A stretch of DNA of 64,000 nt from Deltaproteobacteria bacterium (GTDB lineage: Bacteria > Myxococcota_A > UBA9160 > PR03). Positions within the stretch are counted from its first letter, which is position 1; every line of letters begins with the position of its first letter. The DNA lies in assembly GCA_035063765.1 (NCBI GenBank), contig JAPSFT010000020.1, forward strand, positions 1-64,000, in the 5' to 3' direction. The notes under the pieces are model-generated. The model searched no databases. It was not told where the DNA came from and was given only the letters and a program-made list of their open reading frames with translations. A program made the position numbers and the translations under genes. Shown one piece after another: positions 52,183-60,522 of the stretch.

Positions 52183-53259
52183 TCAGCGCAGCTTCAGCGA
52201 GGAGAGGGCGACCAGGGCGAGGATGATCGAGAGGATCCAGAAGCGGACCACGATCTTCTGCTCGGCCCAGCCGGCCTTCTCGAAGTGGTGGTGGATCGGT
52301 GCCATCAGGAACACGCGCCGGCCGGTCGCCTTGAACCAGGCGACCTGGATCATCACCGAGAGCGCCTCGACCACGAAGACGCCGCCGATCACGGCCAGCA
52401 GGATCTCCTGGCGGATCAGGACGGCGATCGTGCCGAGCGCGCCTCCCAGCGCCAGCGAGCCGACGTCGCCCATGAAGAGCTGGGCCGGGTAGCTGTTGAA
52501 CCACAGGAAGCCGAGCCCGCCGCCGACCAGCGCGCCGCAGAAGATCGGGAGCTGGTCGGCGCCCGGCACGAACTTGATCGCGAGGTACTCGGCGATCCCG
52601 GCGTGGCCGGCGGCGTAGGAGAGCAGCAGGAAGGTCCCCGACGCGATCATCACGGGTCCGATCGCGAGCCCGTCGAGCCCGTCGGTCAGGTTCACGCCGT
52701 TGCTCGTGCCCACGATGATGAGGACGGCGAGCGGGACGTAGAGCCAGCCGAGGTGCGGCGTGAAGTCCTTGAAGAAGGGGACCGCGAGCTCCTTGTCGAA
52801 GCTCGGATCCGTGTAGATCGCGATCGCCACGGCCAGCGCGATCGCGACCTGGAAGCCCAGCTTCGCGCGCCCCGAGAGGCCCGCCTCGTTGCGCTTGCGG
52901 GTCACCTTCCGGTAGTCGTCGAGGAAGCCGAGCATCCCGTAGCCCACGGTGACGCCGATCACGATCCAGACCAGGCGGTTCGCGAGGTTCGACCAGAGCA
53001 GCACGCTCGTGAGCAGCGAGAGCAGGATCAAGAGGCCGCCCATCGTCGGTGTGCCGGCCTTGTCCTGGTGCGCGGGGCCGATCTCGCGGATCGGCTGGCC
53101 GGCGCGCAGGGCGGCGAGCCGGCGGATCAGGGGCGGCCCGACCAGGAAGGAGAGGAAGAGCGCGGTCAGCGTGGCAGCGGCGGTGCGGAAGGTGACGTAG
53201 CGCACCACGTTGAGCGCCGAGAACTCCGCGGCCAGCGGGAAGAGCAGGTGGTAGAGCAT
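52183..53259 (-). CDS. mraY: phospho-N-acetylmuramoyl-pentapeptide transferase
   Basis: A 358-residue polytopic enzyme that moves phospho-MurNAc-pentapeptide from UDP to undecaprenyl phosphate, forming lipid I. Seen: LAALRAGQPIREIGPAHQDK, AGTPTMGGLLILLSLLTSVL, GMLGFLDDYRKVTRKRNEAG (first acidic pair), GTSNGVNLTDGLDGLAIGPV (NLTDGLDGLA), GALVGGGLGFLWFNSYPAQL, FMGDVGSLALGGALGTIAVL and FLMAPIHHHFEKAGWAEQKI (HHHFE). Length and helices are normal. Its ATG shares one base with the murF stop. Confidence 0.98.
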   Translation of the reverse strand: MLYHLLFPLAAEFSALNVVRYVTFRTAAATLTALFLSFLVGPPLIRRLAALRAGQPIREIGPAHQDKAGTPTMGGLLILLSLLTSVLLWSNLANRLVWIVIGVTVGYGMLGFLDDYRKVTRKRNEAGLSGRAKLGFQVAIALAVAIAIYTDPSFDKELAVPFFKDFTPHLGWLYVPLAVLIIVGTSNGVNLTDGLDGLAIGPVMIASGTFLLLSYAAGHAGIAEYLAIKFVPGADQLPIFCGALVGGGLGFLWFNSYPAQLFMGDVGSLALGGALGTIAVLIRQEILLAVIGGVFVVEALSVMIQVAWFKATGRRVFLMAPIHHHFEKAGWAEQKIVVRFWILSIILALVALSSLKLR

Positions 53260-54701
53260 CAGTGCGTCTCCGCGGCGCCGCCCGCCGTCGGGTCGGCCAG
53301 GGCCTGCACGATGCGCTCCATCCGCATCGAGCGCGAGCCCTTGACCAGCACGCGGTCGCCCGCGTGCAGGGCCTCGCGCAGGCGCGCCGCCAGCTCGGCC
53401 GGGTCCTTGCCGGCGAAGACGCGCGCCGGCGCGAGGCCCGCCTCGATCGCCCCCGCCGCGACCTCGCCCGCGTGCTCACCCAGCGCGAAGAGCCCGTCGA
53501 GCCGCAGCTCCGCCGCGAGCCGGCCGGCGCCGCGGTGGGCGGCCGGCGCGGCGTCCCCGAGCTCGCCCATGTCACCGAGCACCGCGAGGCGCCGGCCCGT
53601 GCCCGCGAGTGCCGCGAGGCTGCGCAGGGCCACCTCCATCGACTGCGGGTTCGCGTTGTAGCTGTCGTCGAGCACCGTGACGCCGTCGGCCAGGGCGAGC
53701 CGCTGCAGGCGGCCGGCCGGGGGGCGCCAGGCCGCGAGCCCGGTCGCCACCTCCTCGAGCGCGGCGCCCGCGGCCAGTGCGCCCGCGGCGGCGGCGAGGG
53801 CGTTGATCGCCTGCACGGTGCCGACCCCGTGCACGCGTACCGCGAGGCGCCCGCCCGGCGTCACCAGCTCGAAGCCCACGCCGCCGTCTTCGAGCGCACG
53901 CTCGTGCTCGGCTCGTACGTCGGCGTCCCGCGAGCGCCCGAAGCGCAGCGGGCGCGCGCGGGTGCGGGCGAGCTGCGCCAGCACGCGCGGGTCGTCGGCG
54001 TTGGCGACGGCGACGGCGTCCGGGCCGAGCGCCGCGAAGAGCGCGCCCTTCTCGCAGGCGATCCCCTCCTGGCTGCCCAGGTGTTCGATGTGCGCCGTCC
54101 CCACGTTGGTGACGACCCCCACGGTCGGGGCCGCGACGGCCGCCAGCGGCGCGATCTCGCCCGGGTGGTTCATGCCGATCTCGACCACCGCGGCGTGGTG
54201 CTCGGGCGCGAGCCGGAGCAGCGTGAGCGGCAGGCCGAACTGGTTGTTCAGGTTGCCCTCCGTCTTCAGGCAGGGCGCCCGCACGGCCAGGATCGCCGCC
54301 GTCATCTCCTTGGTCGTCGTCTTGCCGTTGCTGCCGGTGATCGCGATCACCGGCCCCGCGAAGCGGCGCCGGTGTCCGGCCGCGAGGGCCGCGAGGGCCG
54401 CGGTCGTGTCGGGCACGCCGATCACCGCTACGGGCGGCGCTGCCGGGGCGGGCAGGGCGCGCGCGCCGCCGGCCGCGGCGAAGGCCCCCGGCTCGACGAG
54501 CAGCGCCACCGCGCCGGCGCGCACCGTGTCGGCGAGGAAGCGGTGGGCGTCGTGGCGCGGGCCCCGGATCGCCACGAAGAGCGCCCCCGGCCCGACCCGG
54601 CGCGAGTCGATCGAGACGCTGCCGAAATGGCCGTCGGCCGGGCCGCCGAGCAGGGTACCGCCCGTCCAGCGCAGCGCGTCGGCGACCGCGATCCCGCTCA
54701 C
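53259..54701 (-). CDS. murF: UDP-MurNAc-tripeptide--D-Ala-D-Ala ligase
   Basis: A 480-residue ligase that adds D-Ala-D-Ala to complete the pentapeptide precursor. Seen: VSIDSRRVGPGALFVAIRGP, AGPVIAITGSNGKTTTKEMT (P-loop), LKTEGNLNNQFGLPLTLLRL (diagnostic for MurF), VVEIGMNHPGEIAPLAAVA, TNVGTAHIEHLGSQEGIACE, VTVLDDSYNANPQSMEVALR and VLGDMGELGDAAPAAHRGAG. GTG start overlapping the murE stop by four bases. Its substrate D-Ala-D-Ala must come from a ddl gene elsewhere, since none is in the cluster. Confidence 0.97.
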   Translation of the reverse strand: MSGIAVADALRWTGGTLLGGPADGHFGSVSIDSRRVGPGALFVAIRGPRHDAHRFLADTVRAGAVALLVEPGAFAAAGGARALPAPAAPPVAVIGVPDTTAALAALAAGHRRRFAGPVIAITGSNGKTTTKEMTAAILAVRAPCLKTEGNLNNQFGLPLTLLRLAPEHHAAVVEIGMNHPGEIAPLAAVAAPTVGVVTNVGTAHIEHLGSQEGIACEKGALFAALGPDAVAVANADDPRVLAQLARTRARPLRFGRSRDADVRAEHERALEDGGVGFELVTPGGRLAVRVHGVGTVQAINALAAAAGALAAGAALEEVATGLAAWRPPAGRLQRLALADGVTVLDDSYNANPQSMEVALRSLAALAGTGRRLAVLGDMGELGDAAPAAHRGAGRLAAELRLDGLFALGEHAGEVAAGAIEAGLAPARVFAGKDPAELAARLREALHAGDRVLVKGSRSMRMERIVQALADPTAGGAAETH

Positions 54702-56263
54702 GCGCCCGCCTCCGTCCCGGCCGCGGGCCGGTGGGCGAGCGCGCGGCGCGCCTCGCTGCGGTCGTCGAAGGGCAGCCGCTCGCGGCCGACGATCTGGTAG
54801 TCCTCGTGGCCCTTGCCGGCGATCACCACCGTGTCCTCCGGGCGGGCGAGCGCCACCGCGAGCGCGATCGCCTCGTGGCGGTCGGCGATCCGGGCGTAGC
54901 CGCGCTCGGCGCCGTCGAGGGCGCCGGCCGCGACGGCACGCAGCCCCGTGAGGCCGGCCACCACGTCGTCGAGGATGCGCTCGGGGTCCTCGCGCCGCGG
55001 GTTGTCGCTCGTGACGATGACGCGGTCGCTCCAGCGCGCCACCGCCTCCGCCATCGGGACCCGCTTGCTGCGGTCCCGCTCTCCGCCGCAGCCGAAGACG
55101 GTGACGAGGCGCCCCTGCGCGAGCGGCCGCACCGTGCGCAGGAGCTTGTCGACGGCGTCGGGGGTGTGCGCGTAGTCGACGAGCACGGTGGGCACGCCGG
55201 GGCGGTTCGGGTCGACGCGCTCGATCCGGCCGGGCACCTGCGCGCACTCCGCAGCGCCCCGCGCGATCGCCTCGGGGCCGAGCCCGAGCGCCACGGCGCA
55301 GCCCGCCGCCACGAGCAGGTTCTCGAGATTGAAGTCGCCGAGCAGCGGCAGCGTGAGCGCGAGCGGTCCCCCGGGCAGCCGCAGCCGCGCGTGGCTTCCC
55401 TCGAGCGCGACGCGGGCGTCCTCGAGCGCGACGTCGACACCCGGCCCGGGCTTGCGCGACACGCGCAGCAGGCGGGCGCCGGCCTGGCGGGCAGCCGCCT
55501 CGAAGTGCGGCGCGCTCGGGTCGTCGGCGTTCACCACGGCCGCCGCGCCCGGCCGCAGCCGCTCGCCGAACAGCCGCAGCTTGGCGTCGCGGTAGGCCTC
55601 CATCGTGCCGTGGAAGTCGAGATGGTCCTGGGTGACGTTCGTCACGCCGGCCACCGCGAAGCGGCACTCGTCGGTGCGGCCCATGGCGAGGGCGTGGGAC
55701 GAGACCTCCATCGCCACGGCGTCGACGCCGCGCGTGCGCATCGCCCGCAGGATGCGCTGGAGCTCGAGGCTCTCGGGGGTGGTGTTGAGCGTGCGCTGGC
55801 GCTCGCCGGCGTAGCGCACCTCGACGGTGCCGATCACACCGGGCCGGCGGCCGGCGGCGGCGAGCATCGCCTCGAGCAGGTAGGTGGTGCTGGTCTTGCC
55901 GTTGGTGCCGGTGATCCCGACGAGCTCGAGCTCCTCGGAGGGGTGGCCGTAGAAGCGCGCGGCCAGCGGCGCCAGCGCGCGGCGCGTGTCGGCCACGAGC
56001 ACCGCCGGCCGGCCGCCGCGCTCGAGCCCGGCCGGCAGCTCCTCGACCACCAGCGCGGCCGCGCCGAGCGCGAGCGCCTGGCCGAGGTGCCGGTGCGCAT
56101 CCACCTGCGCCCCGCGCAGCGCGACGAAGAGGTCGCCCGGCACGACCGCGCGCGAGTCGATCGCGACCCCCCGGATCGGGACACCGAGCGCCGCGTCGCC
56201 GCCTTCGATGCGCAGCGCCTCGCGTCCCGCCGGAAGTGCTGCGAGGAGCTCGCCGAGCCTCAT
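54698..56263 (-). CDS. murE: UDP-MurNAc-L-Ala-D-Glu--diamino-acid ligase
   Basis: A 521-residue ligase that adds the third-position residue. Seen: VAIDSRAVVPGDLFVALRGA, ELVGITGTNGKTSTTYLLEA, RTLNTTPESLELQRILRAMR, MEVSSHALAMGRTDECRFAV and FTNVTQDHLDFHGTMEAYRD-type sequence (VTNVTQDHLDFHGTMEAY here), LVDYAHTPDAVDKLLRTVRP, GCGGERDRSKRVPMAEAVAR, and VTSDNPRREDPERILDDVVA. The DNPR motif is the marker for meso-diaminopimelate specificity, so the peptidoglycan is probably mDAP type, as in most Gram-negatives. The ATG start lies 4 bases after the ftsI stop. Confidence 0.97.
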   Translation of the reverse strand: MRLGELLAALPAGREALRIEGGDAALGVPIRGVAIDSRAVVPGDLFVALRGAQVDAHRHLGQALALGAAALVVEELPAGLERGGRPAVLVADTRRALAPLAARFYGHPSEELELVGITGTNGKTSTTYLLEAMLAAAGRRPGVIGTVEVRYAGERQRTLNTTPESLELQRILRAMRTRGVDAVAMEVSSHALAMGRTDECRFAVAGVTNVTQDHLDFHGTMEAYRDAKLRLFGERLRPGAAAVVNADDPSAPHFEAAARQAGARLLRVSRKPGPGVDVALEDARVALEGSHARLRLPGGPLALTLPLLGDFNLENLLVAAGCAVALGLGPEAIARGAAECAQVPGRIERVDPNRPGVPTVLVDYAHTPDAVDKLLRTVRPLAQGRLVTVFGCGGERDRSKRVPMAEAVARWSDRVIVTSDNPRREDPERILDDVVAGLTGLRAVAAGALDGAERGYARIADRHEAIALAVALARPEDTVVIAGKGHEDYQIVGRERLPFDDRSEARRALAHRPAAGTEAGA

Positions 56264-56267
56264 GACG

Positions 56268-58223
56268 TCAGCCTCGACCTCCCGCCGGCGCGAAGCGCAC
56301 CCGCAACGTCTCGCGTCCGGCCGTGACGATCGTGCCGGGCACGGGCTCCTGTGTCACGGCCCGCCCGTGCCCGGTCAGCTCGAGCCGCAGGGCGGTGCGC
56401 GCGGTGCGCTCCACCACCTCCGCGACGGTGAGCCCGCGCAGGTCCGGCACCAGCACGCGGTCGCCCTGGCTCGCGACCCCTCCGGCCCGCGCGGGGACCG
56501 CCGCGGTCCGCGTGGCGGGCGCCGTCGGATCCAGCCACTCGGGCTCGGTCGGGATCCCGAGCTGGGTCAGGTGCGCCGCCGCCACCTTTGCGAAGACGGG
56601 CGCGGCCACGATGCCGCCGGTGTGCAGGCCCGTCGGCTCGTCGATCGCCACCGCGATCGCCACCCGCGGGTCGTCGGCCGGCGCGAGCCCCACGAACCAG
56701 CCGATGTAGCGCTTCTGCGAGTAGCGGCCGTTCGGCTCGAGCTTCTGCGCGGTGCCGGTCTTGCCGGCGACCGCGAGTCCGCGCAGCCGCGCGCGCCGGC
56801 CGGTGCCGCCTTCCACGTGTACGACGCCGGCCAGCATGTCCATCACGGCCGCCGCTGCCTCCGGCGACACCGCGCGGCGTCCCGTGCCGAGGGGCAGCGC
56901 CTGCCAGGCGCCCCCCGGCGCGCGGCGCGCGCGGACGAGGCGCGGCGGCATCCAGACCCCGCCGTTGCCCAGCGCCGCGACCGCTGCCGCGAGCTGCACC
57001 GGCGTGACCGAGATGCCCTGCCCGAAGGTCGCGGTGGCGGCGTCGACCGGACGCCAGCGCGACACGTCGCGCAGCAGCCCGCTCGACTCCCCCGGGAAGC
57101 CGCTGCCCGTGCCCGCGCCGAAGCCGAAGCGCCGCAGCGTCTCGTAGTGGCGGCGCGCGCCCACCCGCTGGCCGATGATCACGGCTCCGACGTTGCTCGA
57201 GACGCGCAGGATGCCGGCCACGTCGAGGCTCGGCTTCGGGTGCAGATCGCGGATCGTCTTGCCCGGCACGCGCAGGCCGCCGCGCAGGTCGAAGACCTCG
57301 TGGCTCTTCACCGCGCCCGCGTCGAGCGCGGCCGCGATGACGAAGGTCTTGAAGGTGGAGCCGGGCTCGAAGGCGTCGCTGAACGCGCGCGAGCGGGTGT
57401 CGCCGAACGGGAGGGTGCGGAAGTGGTTCGGGTCGAAGCCGGGGCTCTCGGCGAGCGCCAGCACGTCGCCCGTGCGCGGATCGAGCGAGACCACGAAGCC
57501 GCCCTTCGCACGGGCCTTCGCGACGCCCTCCGCGAGCGCCGCCTCGGCGTCGGCCTGGAAGTGGAGGTCGAGGGTGAGCGCCACGTCGCCGCCAGCCGTG
57601 GCGTTCCGGTCGAGGCCCGGCCCGAGCAGCAGGCGGCCGCGCGCATCGCGCTCGACGGCGACGCGCTGCGGGCGGCCTACCAGGAACGCGTTCTCCATCT
57701 GCTCGACGCCGCGCACGCCCTGGCCGTCGATGTTGGCGAAGCCGACGAGGCGCGCGGCGAGCGCGCCGTGCGGGTAGGCCCGGCGCGGCTCGCTCACGGT
57801 CCCGATCCCGGCCAGGTCGAGCGCTCGCACCCGCTCCGCCCGTTCCTCGTCGACCCAGCGCTTCACGAACACGAAGGGCCGCCGCCGGGCGAGCCGCTCA
57901 CGCAACCGCGCGGCGTCGAGATCGAGGAGCGCGCCGAGCTGCTGCGCGGTCGCGTCGGGATCCGTGATCTCCGAAGGCACCGCGTAGACCGACGCGACGC
58001 CCACCGTGAGCGCCAGATCCACCCCCTCGCGGTCGACGATGCGGCCGCGCTCGGGCGCGAGCTCGAGCGCGCTGAGGAGCTGGCTGCGGCCGCGCTCGGT
58101 GCTGCGGCCGGCGAGCAGCGTGAGCTGCGCCGCGCGCACCGTGAGGCTCGCGAAGGCGAGCAGCAGCAGTGCGTAGACGATCCGCAGGCGCAGGCGGAGC
58201 GGACCCAGGTCGGGCGCCCTCAC
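56268..58223 (-). CDS. ftsI: septal transpeptidase FtsI (PBP3-like) with C-terminal PASTA domain
   Basis: A 651-residue class B penicillin-binding protein that cross-links septal peptidoglycan with FtsW. One TM lies at ~14-34 (RIVYALLLLAFASLTVRAAQ). The non-catalytic module begins RGRIVDREGVDLALTVGVAS. The transpeptidase domain has Ser289-x-x-Lys292 (EPGSTFKTFVI), Ser342-x-Asn344 (RVSSNVGAVIIG) and Lys488-Thr-Gly (AVAGKTGTAQKLE). Residues ~590-646 (VLVPDLRGLTVAEVVERTAR, then EPVPGTIVTAG) form a PASTA domain, common in SpoVD and Gram-positive PBPs but unusual in classical proteobacterial FtsI. GTG start at 58223 overlaps the ftsL stop by four bases. Confidence 0.95.
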   Translation of the reverse strand: MRAPDLGPLRLRLRIVYALLLLAFASLTVRAAQLTLLAGRSTERGRSQLLSALELAPERGRIVDREGVDLALTVGVASVYAVPSEITDPDATAQQLGALLDLDAARLRERLARRRPFVFVKRWVDEERAERVRALDLAGIGTVSEPRRAYPHGALAARLVGFANIDGQGVRGVEQMENAFLVGRPQRVAVERDARGRLLLGPGLDRNATAGGDVALTLDLHFQADAEAALAEGVAKARAKGGFVVSLDPRTGDVLALAESPGFDPNHFRTLPFGDTRSRAFSDAFEPGSTFKTFVIAAALDAGAVKSHEVFDLRGGLRVPGKTIRDLHPKPSLDVAGILRVSSNVGAVIIGQRVGARRHYETLRRFGFGAGTGSGFPGESSGLLRDVSRWRPVDAATATFGQGISVTPVQLAAAVAALGNGGVWMPPRLVRARRAPGGAWQALPLGTGRRAVSPEAAAAVMDMLAGVVHVEGGTGRRARLRGLAVAGKTGTAQKLEPNGRYSQKRYIGWFVGLAPADDPRVAIAVAIDEPTGLHTGGIVAAPVFAKVAAAHLTQLGIPTEPEWLDPTAPATRTAAVPARAGGVASQGDRVLVPDLRGLTVAEVVERTARTALRLELTGHGRAVTQEPVPGTIVTAGRETLRVRFAPAGGRG

Positions 58224-58669
58224 GGGGCCGGCTCCGGGCACGCGCGCGGGTGGTCGAGGTCGACGAGACAGGCGGCCGGCGCGAGCCCGAGCTCGCCGGC
58301 CAGCGCCTCGAGCCGGCGCGGGTCGCGCAGGTGGCGCACCTGCACGATCAGGCGGCGCTGCTGGTCGAGCAGCTCCTGCTCGGCACGCACGGCGTCGGCC
58401 AGCGCGTAGCGCAGGCGGATCGAGTCCATGCGCAGCGAGACGAGCAACAGTGCTGCGCACACGGCGCCCGCCGCGAGGGCACCGAGCGCCGCCGGCCGCG
58501 GCCAGGCGAGACGCCGGTGCGCGGGCGGAGGTGCCGAGACGTCGCGCCCGGTCAGGATCCAGGGCTGGGGGGGCTGCCCGCGCCGGCCGCGCCCGAAGCG
58601 CGGCGAGCGCGGTCCCCCGGCCGGGCGCGGAAGCGGAGGCAGCGACGGACGGCGGAGCGGGATCGACAT
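58220..58669 (-). CDS. ftsL: cell-division protein FtsL
   Basis: A 149-residue bitopic protein identified mainly by position and topology. A basic/Pro-rich cytoplasmic N-terminus of ~60 residues precedes one TM (AALGALAAGAVCAALLLVSL), followed by a short periplasmic helical coiled-coil (LRYALADAVRAEQELLDQQR, then LRDPRRLEALAGELGLAPA) matching the FtsL leucine-zipper region and its final DPxRxExLAxxxLGL motif. Known role: forms a complex with FtsB and FtsQ and activates FtsW/FtsI. ATG start shares bases with the rsmH stop (TGATG). The cytoplasmic part is longer than in E. coli. Confidence 0.88.
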   Translation of the reverse strand: MSIPLRRPSLPPLPRPAGGPRSPRFGRGRRGQPPQPWILTGRDVSAPPPAHRRLAWPRPAALGALAAGAVCAALLLVSLRMDSIRLRYALADAVRAEQELLDQQRRLIVQVRHLRDPRRLEALAGELGLAPAACLVDLDHPRACPEPAP

Positions 58670-59664
58670 CAGGCGGCCTCCGATTCGGCGCGCAGCCGGC
58701 CGGCGCCCGAGGGGTCGGCGAGGCGTTCGGCGGCGCGGAGGCGGGCGGAACGCGCCCGCGGGTTGCTGTGCACCTCGTGCTCGGAGGGTCGCACGGCGCG
58801 CCGCGTGAGCAGGCGCAGCCGGGGCCGCCGCCCGCAGGTGCAGACAGGCTGGCGCGGCGGGCAGACGCAGCCGCGCGCCTCGGCGCGCAGCCGCTCCTTC
58901 ACGATCCGGTCCTCGAGCGAGTGGTAGGCGATCACGACCAGGCGGCCGCGCGGCGCGAGCGCCTCGATTGCGGCCTCGAGGCCCTCCTCGAGCGCGGCCA
59001 GCTCGTCGTTGACGGCGATGCGCAGGGCCTGGAAGACGAGCGTCGCGGGATGGTGTCGGCGTCCCCCGCCGACCCGCGCGCGCGCCACGACCGCCAGCAG
59101 GTCGCGGGCCGTGCGCAGGGGGGCGGTCCGGCGCGCCTCCACGATCGCCTCCGCGAGACGCCGGGCACCCGGCAGCTCGCCGTACTCGCGGAACCAGCGC
59201 TCGAGCTCCGCGGGAGGTGCCTCGGCGAGCAGGCGCGCCGCCGTGTCCGGACTGCGCGCATCCATCCGCATGTCGAGGGCCGTCACGTCCGCGCTCTCCT
59301 CGGCGAAACGGAAACCGCGTTGCGGGGCGTCGAGCTGCCGCGAGGAGACGCCGAGATCGAGCAGCACCGCATCCACCCGGGTGACCCCCCGCGCCTCGAG
59401 GACCCGACCGAGCTCCCGGAACGAGGCGCGCTCGAGGTGCACGCGATCCCCGAAGCAGGCCAGCCGCGCGGCGCAGGCCTCGAGCGCCTCCTCGTCGACG
59501 TCGAGTCCGATCAAGCTTCCGCTGGGAGCGATCGCCTGGAGAATCGCCTCGGCGTGGCCGCCGCCGCCGACCGTGCCGTCCACCACCCGGGAGCCGGGCC
59601 GGAGGGCGAGCGACGCGAGGCTCTCGTCGAGAAGGACCGGCCGGTGATAGTCGGACCCGGCCAA
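58669..59664 (-). CDS. rsmH: 16S rRNA (cytosine-1402-N4) methyltransferase
   Basis: A 331-residue SAM-dependent methyltransferase (MraW) modifying C1402 of 16S rRNA. TTG start at 59664, with GGGAG 7 bases upstream. Seen: YHRPVLLDESLASLALRPGS, VVDGTVGGGGHAEAILQAIA (SAM motif I), DLGVSSRQLDAPQRGFRF, DMRMDARSPDTAARLLAEAP, FQALRIAVNDELAALEEGLE, and VIAYHSLEDRIVKERLRAEA. A cysteine cluster CVCPPRQPVCTCG is near the C-terminus, as in many RsmH proteins. The frame stays open back to the mraZ stop, but that part has no family similarity. Its stop overlaps the ftsL ATG. Confidence 0.95.
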   Translation of the reverse strand: MAGSDYHRPVLLDESLASLALRPGSRVVDGTVGGGGHAEAILQAIAPSGSLIGLDVDEEALEACAARLACFGDRVHLERASFRELGRVLEARGVTRVDAVLLDLGVSSRQLDAPQRGFRFAEESADVTALDMRMDARSPDTAARLLAEAPPAELERWFREYGELPGARRLAEAIVEARRTAPLRTARDLLAVVARARVGGGRRHHPATLVFQALRIAVNDELAALEEGLEAAIEALAPRGRLVVIAYHSLEDRIVKERLRAEARGCVCPPRQPVCTCGRRPRLRLLTRRAVRPSEHEVHSNPRARSARLRAAERLADPSGAGRLRAESEAA

Positions 59665-59743
59665 CCGGATTCTCCCGCCTCGTGACTCTGCGGGCCAGGC
59701 GCCTTGCACCCTGCCCGACCGAGCAGGCCAGGTTCTCCTGCTG

Positions 59744-59890
59744 TCTCCCGGCGGCCTCCGCCGCCGGGAGAAAAGGGGTGCCTCGGAGCTCCAGGAAGGG
59801 AACGGTTCGCACCCCCCTTTGCTCCCCGCTCCCTCGACTAAGGAGCTCCGAGGACACCCCCTCTCAATCGGAGGCCATCCGGCCTCCGAT
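59744..59890 (-). other. strongly folded mraZ-rsmH intergenic leader
   Basis: This 246-base gap (59665-59910) contains three perfect inverted repeats. (1) 59744-59755 with 59760-59771: 12-bp stem, 4-base loop. (2) CCTCGGAGCTCC at 59781-59792 with GGAGCTCCGAGG at 59842-59853: 12-bp stem, 49-base interior. (3) 59867-59876 with 59881-59890: 10-bp stem, ATCC loop. A fourth pairing (AAAGGGGTGC with GCACCCCCCTTT at 59809-59820) would cross pairing 2, so alternative structures or a pseudoknot are possible. Lying between mraZ and the rest of the dcw operon, it could be an attenuator, a processing site or another cis-acting RNA. No known riboswitch is recognised. Confidence 0.6.
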
Positions 59891-59910
59891 CCCCCCAGCA
59901 TCGAATCCAA

Positions 59911-60351
59911 TCAGTGCCCAAGCTTCGAGACCTCCGCGGAGATCTCGCCGAAGCGCGCCAGCGTCCGCTGATGACCTTCTTCGAAGCGGCGCCGGTCCCA
60001 GATCTCGATCCAGTTGCCGACGCCCGCGATCACCACTTCCTTCTCGATCTGGGCGTGCTCGCGCATGTGGGCCGGGATCAGGATCCGGCCCTGCGAGTCC
60101 GGCGCGCACGCCTCGCTGTGGGCGATGAAGAAGCGGGCGAGCTCCTGACCCTGGAGATGGAGCGGGTCGACCGCCATCAGCCGGTCCGCGAACGCCTGGA
60201 AGTCCTCGTGCGCGAAGAGCGCGAGATGATCCGGCCGGATCGTCAGGGTCGGCGCGAGCTGGCTGCGGCGCTGGAGCTCCATCCGGATCCCCGCCGGGAT
60301 GCTCACCCGGCCCTTCGCATCGATCTGGTGGACGAACCGGCCCTGGAACAT
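59911..60351 (-). CDS. mraZ: transcriptional regulator MraZ
   Basis: A 146-residue DNA-binding protein with two SpoVT/AbrB-like MraZ domains. The first is MFQGRFVHQIDAKGRVSIPA (DAKGR motif). The second is EACAPDSQGRILIPAHMREH (the matching DxxGR), followed by EVVIAGVGNWIEIWDRRRFE. The ATG at 60351 has GGAAGAG 8 bases upstream. Known: MraZ forms a ring-shaped oligomer, binds TGGGN repeats and represses the dcw operon. Exactly such repeats lie 42-66 bases before this start. It is the first gene of the cluster. Confidence 0.96.
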   Translation of the reverse strand: MFQGRFVHQIDAKGRVSIPAGIRMELQRRSQLAPTLTIRPDHLALFAHEDFQAFADRLMAVDPLHLQGQELARFFIAHSEACAPDSQGRILIPAHMREHAQIEKEVVIAGVGNWIEIWDRRRFEEGHQRTLARFGEISAEVSKLGH

Positions 60352-60392
60352 CGAGTCTCTTCCGGTTCGCAGTGGGCTCGGTCGGAGGTGAT

Positions 60393-60417
60393 TCCCACTT
60401 TCTCCCACCTGTCCCCA
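60393..60417 (-). promoter_or_regulatory. MraZ operator, three TGGGN repeats with 10-bp period
   Basis: On the minus strand the sequence is TGGGG, five bases, TGGGA, five bases, TGGGA (complements at 60413-60417, 60403-60407 and 60393-60397). This is the published MraZ-box architecture. A fourth TGGGG lies at 60434-60438, off-register by one base, within the promoter spacer. Confidence 0.92.
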
Positions 60418-60427
60418 CCGAGACGCA

Positions 60428-60457
60428 CTTCTACCCCACCAGGCCGGGGGCGGTCAA
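60428..60457 (-). promoter_or_regulatory. sigma-70 promoter of the dcw cluster
   Basis: On the minus strand, TTGACC (60452-60457) and TAGAAG (60428-60433) form a -35/-10 pair with an 18-base spacer. Transcription would begin near 60421, immediately before the MraZ boxes, so bound MraZ would block initiation or early elongation, in line with known MraZ autorepression. Confidence 0.65.
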
Positions 60458-60522
60458 GCAAGAAAAGCGCGGAACCCGTTGGAATCGCGAAAATTTTTCT
60501 GGTGGGAGGAGGATCCGGAGGC

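Noticed and set aside
59744-59771. Intrinsic terminator between mraZ and rsmH
   Set aside because: The stem is very strong, but no T-tract follows on the minus strand (T residues precede it), so it is described as structured leader rather than called a terminator.
59665-59910. An ~80-residue N-terminal extension of RsmH up to the mraZ stop
   Set aside because: No RsmH similarity, no ribosome-binding site at its start, and the DNA is dominated by perfect inverted repeats. A good ribosome-binding site precedes the TTG at 59664.
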